Origin: Rhizobium chutanense
GTDB lineage: Bacteria; Pseudomonadota; Alphaproteobacteria; Rhizobiales; Rhizobiaceae
Length of the DNA stretch: 64,000 nt
Direction: 5' to 3'
NCBI RefSeq assembly: GCF_002531935.1
Contig: NZ_NWSV01000003.1
Coordinates: 62,001-126,000, forward strand
The position numbers and the translations under genes were made by a program. The notes under the pieces are model-generated. The model saw only the letters and a program-made list of their open reading frames with translations. It ran no database searches and was not told where the DNA came from. Below are positions 51,374 to 57,954 of this stretch, in pieces (position 1 is the first letter of the stretch; each line of letters starts with the position of its first letter).

Positions 51374-53131
51374 TCATGACATTGGCTCCGAATTTGCCGC
51401 GTCAAGCCCATATTTTAAAACAACCGCCGCCGGCATGGTACTCCAGCCCTGCAGCAGGGAACCGCGCCCGTAAGGCGGCGAGAAGTATTCCACCGCACCG
51501 ATCCAGCCATTGTCGAGACAGGTTTGCCACCAGCGCGTCAATGCGTAGCGCGCACCTCCAAGTCCGTGGCGAAGGCGTTCTTCGGCATAGGCGCCCGTCC
51601 AATAGGGCCAGTCCGAGCCATTATGGTAGCGGTAGGGAAACGCGGTCTTGGATCGCAGATCGCTTTGCCGCTTGAAGGGCGGATAGGCACACATCACCCC
51701 CCAACTGCCATAGGGCTGCTCCTGATTGTGGCGCGTTTCCAGTTTACTTTCAAAAGCTTTCAGCAATCCAACGGCCTTCTGTTGCGAAATCGCTGCAAAT
51801 CGCGACAAGGTCAGGCTGTCGAGAGCCAGATGATCTTCGACAAAGGCGCCAGGCGTTCCGTAGTCGACATATCCTCCCGTCGCCGGGACGAAGAGTTTAG
51901 CCTCGATTTCCTGGCGGGCAAGGCTTGCTGTCCTGCGGGCGCGTTCGGCAAGCTTGGGATCGAGTTCCTCGCCAAGCCTTGCCACCGCGTCCATGGCGCC
52001 GACGAAAAGACCCAGATCGTATGAGACCAGGCCCTCACGATAGACGTTGTCGGCCCAGTCCCGGTCGTTGCGTGGCTTCAGCGGCAGAACGCTGTCGGGG
52101 CCGGCCAGGCCGAGATAGCGATCGACGATCGCCTTCACGACTGGCCAGTGTCGCTCCACCTCCGCAAAGTCTTTGGTTGCGCCGACATAGTCGCTCAGGA
52201 AAAGAACGAAGAAAAGCGGGCTGTCAAAGTGGTCGCTCCACCAATCCTGCGGGCGGTTATGGTACTCCGGAACGGCTCTTTTGTGGGTTTTGGGATTGGC
52301 CTTGCTATCGGCGACAAAGTGCTGCCAGGCCTGCGATTGCGCAGGCCCTGTCAAGATTACGCCGCTCGGGGCTTCTCCATCCGGCTGCACGCCCTTGGCC
52401 AGCAGCCGGATTTCGTCGCGCACCGCCTCGGGAGCAAGTGTCAGGAGCGGCTGCATCGTCCAATAGCCGTCGCGGTAATAGGTCCGCGCCGGCGCACTAT
52501 AGGCCTGCCCCGCGGCAAGGCCGGCGAAGGCGCCGTTTTCGTCGCGCCGGATGCTGGAAAGGGCGGCATGGATCCCCTGGCTGACCATGCTGCGCATCAG
52601 CGGGTCGGCCTCGGGCGTCAGATCGCACCGCGCCACATATTCGGCGGCTTCGGCAATGATCGCTTCGCTGGCGAGGTTGAGAGCGTTTTCGGCTTCGTCT
52701 CTCGAAGCGCCGACGGCAATCCGCAGATCCGGGCCGGGAGCGTCGACAATGAGAACGCCCCAGGCCATTTCGAAACTCTGCCGATGCTGGGTCCGAGTGC
52801 GCTTCGCCCTCGCACTTTGTCCATCCGGCTCGTGCCACCAGGCGCAACGACGCGCGGGATAGACACCCTGAAGGCGCACACCGCGGATCAACATCACCGG
52901 CAGCGACTGCGCGACAAAGACGCCGCCATGTTTGGAAACCATACGGTTCGGGGCATAGCTATAAGGGCCCCCGATTGCAGAAAATCTCACGCGGCCCAGG
53001 CTGCCGGCGCCCCAAAGGGCGAGATCTGCATATCCGTCCGGATGAACATCCGCCTGAAGGCGTGGCGCCATTATCGGCAGTAAAACACCGTCTTCGGCGA
53101 AAAGCTGTCCATCAGTCGAGGGCTTTATCAT
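51374..53131 (-). CDS. Glycoside hydrolase with six-hairpin (alpha/alpha) fold, MGH1-like
   Basis: The 585-residue protein has no signal peptide, so it acts in the cytoplasm on imported sugar. Recognisable patches are RTYYRDGYWTMQPLL, DHFDSPLFFVLFLSDYVG, RNDRDWADNVYREG and HNGSDWPYWTGAYAE. These resemble the catalytic faces of mannosylglycerate-hydrolase-like and amylo-alpha-1,6-glucosidase-like (GH63/GH37 clan) enzymes. Likely acids are Asp in the YRDGYW and DWADNVY motifs. Its position opposite the ROK regulator and upstream of the importer suggests that it processes the transported oligosaccharide. The exact specificity is unknown. MIKPSTDG at 53131 is preferred, and 53137 is possible. Confidence 0.85.
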   Translation of the reverse strand: MIKPSTDGQLFAEDGVLLPIMAPRLQADVHPDGYADLALWGAGSLGRVRFSAIGGPYSYAPNRMVSKHGGVFVAQSLPVMLIRGVRLQGVYPARRCAWWHEPDGQSARAKRTRTQHRQSFEMAWGVLIVDAPGPDLRIAVGASRDEAENALNLASEAIIAEAAEYVARCDLTPEADPLMRSMVSQGIHAALSSIRRDENGAFAGLAAGQAYSAPARTYYRDGYWTMQPLLTLAPEAVRDEIRLLAKGVQPDGEAPSGVILTGPAQSQAWQHFVADSKANPKTHKRAVPEYHNRPQDWWSDHFDSPLFFVLFLSDYVGATKDFAEVERHWPVVKAIVDRYLGLAGPDSVLPLKPRNDRDWADNVYREGLVSYDLGLFVGAMDAVARLGEELDPKLAERARRTASLARQEIEAKLFVPATGGYVDYGTPGAFVEDHLALDSLTLSRFAAISQQKAVGLLKAFESKLETRHNQEQPYGSWGVMCAYPPFKRQSDLRSKTAFPYRYHNGSDWPYWTGAYAEERLRHGLGGARYALTRWWQTCLDNGWIGAVEYFSPPYGRGSLLQGWSTMPAAVVLKYGLDAANSEPMS

Positions 53132-53175
53132 TGGCAATCCCCGCGCGTTGATCCCAGCCTACAGGCGGCCCTCCG

Positions 53176-53196
53176 TTTGTCAAGGACATAGACAAA
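53176..53196. promoter_or_regulatory. Palindrome 1 in the ROK/glycoside-hydrolase divergent region
   Basis: TTTGTC-N9-GACAAA is a perfect 6-bp inverted repeat. It lies 45 bases upstream of the glycoside hydrolase start and has the size and form of a regulator dimer site. Confidence 0.55.
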
Positions 53197-53208
53197 TCCA
53201 TGGCCACG

Positions 53209-53229
53209 GTGTACTGAAAATGCGTACAC
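53209..53229. promoter_or_regulatory. Palindrome 2 in the ROK/glycoside-hydrolase divergent region
   Basis: GTGTAC-N9-GTACAC is a perfect 6-bp inverted repeat with the same nine-base spacer as the first palindrome. The centres are 33 bases apart, about three helical turns, so two dimers could bind the same DNA face. Confidence 0.55.
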
Positions 53230-53330
53230 ACGCTCAGATAAAGCCAAGTATGCGCCGTACCGCGATAATGGCCAGCCAATATCGCCCTAATTAAGTATAT
53301 GCTCCGAACTAATTGGACCGAGCTAGCGGG

Positions 53331-54512
53331 ATGGCAATGACCCCTTCTGTCGCACAGACTCCGATCGCACGAAAAATCTCAACCAATGCCGTGATCCGCA
53401 CCGTGTTGGCGAGTGGGTCGATTTCCCGCGCCGATATCGCCAAGCTCACCGGCCTATCGAAACAGACGATCTCCGATGTCGTGCGCGACCTCGAGGATGA
53501 CGGATGGCTGAAAGCGATCGGGCAGACCGATGGTCGCCCCGGCCGCAATGCGATCATCTACGAAATCAATGCCAAAGCGGGCCTGGCCGCCTCCATCGAT
53601 CTCGGAGGCACCAAGATCGCTGCGGCTATCTGCGATCTCTTAGGAAATGTGGTGGCCGAAACCCAAGTGGCCACCGATCCGCGCGGCGGAATGCATCTCG
53701 TCAATCAGTTCAGCGATCTGATCGTCGAACTCGCGGCTGCGGCCGGGACGACTGCCGACAAGCTCCGTCTCGCTGTTCTGGGCAGCCCCGGCGTGCTTGA
53801 TCCGGCCACCGGCCATATCAATGTGGCGCCGAACATTCCCGGCATCGACGCCATCAATCTGCGCCAGGTCTTCAGCGACAGGATGGGCATACCGGTCATC
53901 GTCGAAAATGACGTCAACCTGGCCGCGCAAGGCGAGAGGTGGCGGGGACACGGTGTCGAGACCGGCAATTTTGCTTTCATTGCGCTCGGAACGGGCGTCG
54001 GCATGGGCATCATCGCCAACGGTGCCCTGCTGCGCGGCGCGCGGGGCGCGGCCGGCGAGATCGCCTATCTTCCGCTCGGCGGAGATGCTTTCGATCCCGG
54101 CGGGTTTACGCTTGGAACCTTTGAGAGCGCGGTCGGCAGCGTCGCAATGCTGCGCCGCTACATCGGTTTCGGCGGGCGCAACGCATCCGCCGTGGCCGAG
54201 CTCTTCGCCGCGTTCAATGCAGGAGAGGCCAGTGCTGCGGCCGCGATCGAAGAGACGGCGCGGCTGGTGGCGGTCGCCATTGCGGCCATCGGCGCAACGC
54301 TCGATCCCGAGCTGGTGATCACCGGCGGCAGCATCGGCGCAAGACCTGAACTCGTCAACGCCATCCGGAATTTCCTGCCGCGTTGCACGCCCTATCCGCC
54401 GCGTATCGAAATCAGCCGCTTCGGAAACCGGGCCGCCCTGATGGGAGGCATGGGGATCGCGGTCGAGCGCATGCATGACGATCTGTTTGGGGTGAAATTG
54501 AAGGACGCCTGA
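53331..54512 (+). CDS. ROK-family transcriptional regulator
   Basis: The 393-residue protein has an N-terminal winged helix-turn-helix (ISRADIAKLTGLSKQTISDV, residues 31-50) fused to a ROK sugar-kinase-like domain beginning AASIDLGGTKIAAAI at 87. The ATP-binding GAGVG-like loop is present as LGTGVGMGI. The zinc-binding CxCGxxGC motif usual in ROK proteins is absent; the corresponding region reads YLPLGGDAFDPGGFT. It probably represses the divergent glycoside hydrolase/importer genes until a sugar binds. I use ATG 53331; an upstream TTG at 53313 is also in frame. Confidence 0.92.
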   Translation: MAMTPSVAQTPIARKISTNAVIRTVLASGSISRADIAKLTGLSKQTISDVVRDLEDDGWLKAIGQTDGRPGRNAIIYEINAKAGLAASIDLGGTKIAAAICDLLGNVVAETQVATDPRGGMHLVNQFSDLIVELAAAAGTTADKLRLAVLGSPGVLDPATGHINVAPNIPGIDAINLRQVFSDRMGIPVIVENDVNLAAQGERWRGHGVETGNFAFIALGTGVGMGIIANGALLRGARGAAGEIAYLPLGGDAFDPGGFTLGTFESAVGSVAMLRRYIGFGGRNASAVAELFAAFNAGEASAAAAIEETARLVAVAIAAIGATLDPELVITGGSIGARPELVNAIRNFLPRCTPYPPRIEISRFGNRAALMGGMGIAVERMHDDLFGVKLKDA

Positions 54513-54561
54513 TCGGCCCGCGCCACTTGAGAACTGCGGTGAATGCGCTAGATTTTCGGTC

Positions 54562-54855
54562 ATGATAACAGCAACACAGATACGCGGCGCACGCGCCATG
54601 ATCGGGATGAGCATCGAAGAGCTCGCCGCCGCAAGCGGCCTGCCGGTCGAGACCGTAGCGGCGCTGGAGACCGGCGAGTTTGCGGGCGAGCCGCATGCGC
54701 TGTTCGATGTGCGCAGCACGCTTGAGGCGCACGGCATCATCTTTCTGTCGAGCGGCAATCAGGATGAAGGCGGCCCCGGCATCCGGTTGCGCGCCCGCAC
54801 CTCCAGCGACGACGGCATCCGGCCGGAAAACCTCAACGCCGCCAACGACGACTGA
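54562..54855 (+). CDS. Helix-turn-helix (XRE-like) small regulator
   Basis: The 97-residue protein begins MITATQIRGARAMIGMSIEELA, and the XRE-type helix-turn-helix covers residues 5-50 (LAAASGLPVETVAALETG). The C-terminal part, including LEAHGIIFLSSG, matches the short extension seen in rhizobial regulators of this type. The target is unknown. It follows the ROK gene by 49 bases and is probably independent. The coding call is good. Confidence 0.88.
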   Translation: MITATQIRGARAMIGMSIEELAAASGLPVETVAALETGEFAGEPHALFDVRSTLEAHGIIFLSSGNQDEGGPGIRLRARTSSDDGIRPENLNAANDD

Positions 54856-54944
54856 ACCAACCCGCAATCCGGGCGGTTCAGCAAGCCGCAGGGAACCGCG
54901 ACGAGCATCGCAAGAACGGTGCCTCGATCGAGCAGAATAGAGTA

Positions 54945-55157
54945 TCAGAGATAGGTCTTTGCAAGATCGGCGAGTTTACCGCTGTCCTTCACGCCCTGCC
55001 GGTAGAGCTGAATGATGACCGCACCGATCCGCTCGGCTTCGGGCGTCGTCCTGACGAGGCCGCGCTCGTCGCAAACCTTGTCGAGCACCCCAGACAGCAG
55101 ATCGAGATCTTCCGAAAACAGCGGTAAATCATGCGGATGGATTGATGATCGTAACAT
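54945..55157 (-). CDS. Conserved hypothetical protein (70 aa)
   Basis: The 70-residue protein starts MLRSSIHPHDLPLFSEDLDL and contains SGVLDKVCDERGLVR and IGAVIIQLYRQGVKD, an all-helical pattern seen in small rhizobial proteins of unknown role. The ATG at 55157 is preferred over a TTG further upstream because the family-like sequence starts there. It has no signal or membrane segment. The neighbours give no hint of function. Confidence 0.75.
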   Translation of the reverse strand: MLRSSIHPHDLPLFSEDLDLLSGVLDKVCDERGLVRTTPEAERIGAVIIQLYRQGVKDSGKLADLAKTYL

Positions 55158-55574
55158 CACGCCGCATTTCCTCCGAGGGCAAACGCATTCACGCTTGCAT
55201 TGCCGGCCGCCCTCCGCAACCGTCAAAAGCGATTATGCGCGAGGGCTTGAACTTTAGCAACTATGCAAATTCCCCCAAAACAAAATTAGGGAACAAAATT
55301 TCGTCTCGCGCGTTTGGGCGGCCTTGGAGGTAGGACCAGCTGATCCGGAGGTTGGGTAAAACACGCCGTCCCTCCTCCGTCCGGGGCTTTTCTCCGGAGA
55401 GCTGCTTGATCGTTTCCATCGTCTGGGAAGCCGTCGAATATCTCAAACGATAGCCAGGCAAGCCAAGGCATCACTATCGTCGCGCCGACACTGCCTGAAT
55501 GCGCTCGACGGGCTGCGCAGCCCGCGCGGCGGGCTTCTTCATGACGGCGAAGACGGCGGGATTGTTGCTGTGGA
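55158..55574. other. Intergenic region without recognisable gene
   Basis: Short frames on the minus strand (for example 55261-55461) show no ribosome-binding site or family. Part of the sequence, around 55300-55400, has a translated look (GRPNARDE), but I cannot support it as a gene. There is nothing else notable. Confidence 0.45.
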
Positions 55575-55790
55575 TTAGCCGCGGCGGCCGCCGGCGGCGA
55601 ACTGGGGGTGTATAAAGCCTTCCGTGATCACCTTGGCGGTAAGCTCGATCACCCGCTCCTCGGCGAGTTCGGCGAGCGCGAGGGCAACATCACCCTCCGA
55701 CCAGCCGGCTTTGACGGCCTCGTCCGACAGGGCCTGGAACGCACCGGAGAGGGCCTGCCTGCAAGTGAGATTCTGCTTCATATCCACCAT
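55575..55790 (-). CDS. Conserved hypothetical protein (71 aa)
   Basis: The 71-residue protein starts MVDMKQNLTCRQALSGAFQA and continues with an amphipathic helical core (SEGDVALALAELAEERVIEL), ending GGRRG. It is a small soluble rhizobial protein with no known function. An internal start at MKQN is possible. It lies beside an AT-rich spacer that presumably carries its promoter. Confidence 0.72.
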   Translation of the reverse strand: MVDMKQNLTCRQALSGAFQALSDEAVKAGWSEGDVALALAELAEERVIELTAKVITEGFIHPQFAAGGRRG

Positions 55791-56286
55791 GGGTTCGCAC
55801 TAGGCTATCGTGACCAAGGATAATGTTAATCTACACATATTCACACGAATGCGAAGAGATTTCACGTTTACTCAACATCAAAAACGGGTTATCCACTCTA
55901 AACCTGATGTAGTCTTAACAAATTTCAACAAATACTGCCTTTTTTGGATTGAAATAGCACAAAAAGAACTGTTGTATTTGTTCAATCCACACCTTCAAAG
56001 GGTGTTTTATCACGCTATTCATTTTAAATAGTTAAAGCGCGGGGTCCGATCCAGCGACCGTTTGAGCCGCGACGGGGACATTACGGCCCGTTTTCAGCAC
56101 CTTCCCGGCACCCTGTCAATCCTAGCCAAACGGCCTAGCCAAACGGCCGGGCGCTCCCAGCGGCTGCGAACGCCTTCGGTGCTAATCACTTTAATACCAC
56201 AGGGGGACCACACTGCCGTCAAAGTCCGCCGTACCATTGTGTCTGCGTATCATCGGGTTGACGAGCCCACTACTCCAGGAGGCAAA
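55791..56286. other. AT-rich spacer with tandem repeat before a methyltransferase gene
   Basis: From about 55810 to 56035 the DNA is clearly A/T-rich. A 73-codon frame there has atypical composition (many F, H, Q, Y, N) and no ribosome-binding site, so it is left out. At 56121-56146 the 13-base unit CCTAGCCAAACGG is repeated twice in tandem. The rest is GC-rich and featureless. Confidence 0.55.
56121..56146. repeat. Two-copy 13-base tandem repeat
   Basis: CCTAGCCAAACGG occurs twice back to back. It lies 141 bases upstream of the methyltransferase ATG; no function can be assigned. Confidence 0.8.
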
Positions 56287-56919
56287 ATGTCTATCGAACT
56301 AGACGCGACGACCTATGTGCATGCCAAGCAGACGACCGCCCATTCCTATATTTTGCCGGCCGTTGTCGATGTTCTCGAGAACAGTTTTCAGGAGGCAAAT
56401 GAAACGGCGGTCTTCGACCTCGGCTGCGGTACCGGCGGTGCTGCAGCCGTGCTTGCCGGGAAAGGTTATGACGTCGTCGGTGTCGATCCGTCCGCGGACG
56501 GTATTGCGAAAGCAAGGACGGCCCATCCCGATCTTCCGCTGGAGATCGGCTCCGGCTACGAAGATCTATCCAGCCGGTATGGGACCTTCGATGCGGTGAT
56601 CAGCCTCGAAGTGGTTGAACACGTTTATGACCCCAAGGCTTTTTCGGCCACCATGTACGATCTGGTGAAGCCCGGCGGCATCGCGGTGATGTCGACGCCT
56701 TTTCACGGGTACTGGAAAAATCTGGCCTTGGCTGTCAGCGGCAAGATGGACGACCATTTCATGCCGCTCAAGGACCATGGCCACATCAAATTCTGGTCTC
56801 CCGGAACATTGAGCACCCTGCTGCTGGACACAGGTTTCGAAGACGTCGACTTCGAATATGTCGGGAGAATTCCGCTCTTGGCAAAATCGATGATCGCGAT
56901 CGCTCAGAAACCGCACTGA
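56287..56919 (+). CDS. Class I SAM-dependent methyltransferase
   Basis: The 210-residue enzyme has SAM-binding motif I FDLGCGTGGAAAVLAG at about residues 42-57, motif II VVGVDPS, and motif III/post-I FDAVISLEVVEHVYD, typical of UbiG-like methyltransferases. The ATG at 56287 follows AGGAGG at ideal spacing. Its substrate is unknown; the HGYWKNLALAVSGKMDDHF insertion is seen in sugar or lipid methyltransferases. It stands alone, followed by tRNA-Pro on the opposite strand. Confidence 0.9.
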   Translation: MSIELDATTYVHAKQTTAHSYILPAVVDVLENSFQEANETAVFDLGCGTGGAAAVLAGKGYDVVGVDPSADGIAKARTAHPDLPLEIGSGYEDLSSRYGTFDAVISLEVVEHVYDPKAFSATMYDLVKPGGIAVMSTPFHGYWKNLALAVSGKMDDHFMPLKDHGHIKFWSPGTLSTLLLDTGFEDVDFEYVGRIPLLAKSMIAIAQKPH

Positions 56920-56999
56920 AGGTCCACGGTTCTTCTCAATGACTGCGAGAGTGGCCACCAATGAAGCGTGATGTTCTGACTGGATTTCAAGGGGATAAA

Positions 57000-57076
<77 letters not shown>

Positions 57077-57173
57077 ACCTGCCGAAACGGCTTGCTTCGT
57101 TTAGTTTTTCAGCGCGCGCAATGCAAGCAGAAAAACCTTGCCTCCGACAAAAAGAGGCGGTTTGTCGGAATGT

Positions 57174-57842
57174 TCAGATCGCAGCGATCGTCAGCCGGCC
57201 CTCGGCGGTTTGGCGGGGCTGCCATGCCTGGTAATCGGGAATCGAAAAATGCGGCGTTTCGAAAGGTGTCGCGTGAGTTTCAGTGATCACCGTCACGTCG
57301 GCCCCGGCGGCCTCGCCGGCGAGGATGCCGGCGACGGCATCTTCGAAGACCAGGCATTTCGAGGGATCGACGCCGAGGCGGCTTGCGCCGAGCAGATAAC
57401 CCTCGGGGCTGGGCTTGCCTGATTTAACCTCTTGGCCGCTGACGATGACCTTCGGCATCGGGATGCCGGCCGCAGCCATGCGGCGCCTGGCGAGCTCGAT
57501 CGGCGCCGAGGTGACGATTGCCCATTTGCCATCGGCAATGGCAGAGAGGAAGCGGATGGCGCCGGGGATTTCAACAATGCCGGAGACATCCTCCATCTCC
57601 TCGGCAAGCAGCAGGTCCGCCTCATGGGCCGGATCGACGCCTGGCAGGCCGAGCCCGCGGATCACGTCGGACGCGCGGATGCCGTGAATCGTCTTCAGAA
57701 AGACCTCCGGTTCGAAGCCATGGCGTCTTGCCCACTCGCTCCAGACGCGCTCGACGACGGCGATGGAATTCAAGAGCGTTCCGTCCATGTCGAAGAGGAA
57801 GGCGTCGTAGGACTTGTCGAGGATGTCATGGAGAGCGGGCAC
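57174..57842 (-). CDS. HAD-superfamily hydrolase (sugar phosphatase-like)
   Basis: The 222-residue protein has HAD motif I FLFDMDGTLLNS (nucleophile Asp18, acid Asp20), motif II VTSAPIE, the lysine in VKSGKPSPEGYL, and motif IV VFEDAVAGILAG, with a helical cap between motifs I and II. It resembles GPP/DOG-type sugar phosphatases. The GTG start at 57842 follows AAGGAAA and removes a 22-residue Arg-rich extension. The phosphorylated substrate is unknown. It is monocistronic. Confidence 0.9.
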   Translation of the reverse strand: MPALHDILDKSYDAFLFDMDGTLLNSIAVVERVWSEWARRHGFEPEVFLKTIHGIRASDVIRGLGLPGVDPAHEADLLLAEEMEDVSGIVEIPGAIRFLSAIADGKWAIVTSAPIELARRRMAAAGIPMPKVIVSGQEVKSGKPSPEGYLLGASRLGVDPSKCLVFEDAVAGILAGEAAGADVTVITETHATPFETPHFSIPDYQAWQPRQTAEGRLTIAAI

Positions 57843-57954
57843 GGGCGTTTCCTTGCGGGCGCTGCAGCGCCGCGCGCCTTTTAAGACACGCAAAGGGCGC
57901 CGGAACATTTTGAACTACACAGGCGAGTAGCGGAGGGCGACATCGACGTCAACG

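Noticed and set aside
55889..55897. DnaA-box-like TTATCCACT in an AT-rich region, suggesting an origin
   Set aside because: There is a single imperfect box, with no cluster and no dnaA, hemE, repABC or parA genes nearby.
55810..56031. 73-codon frame in the AT-rich spacer
   Set aside because: It has no ribosome-binding site, atypical amino-acid composition and no recognisable family.
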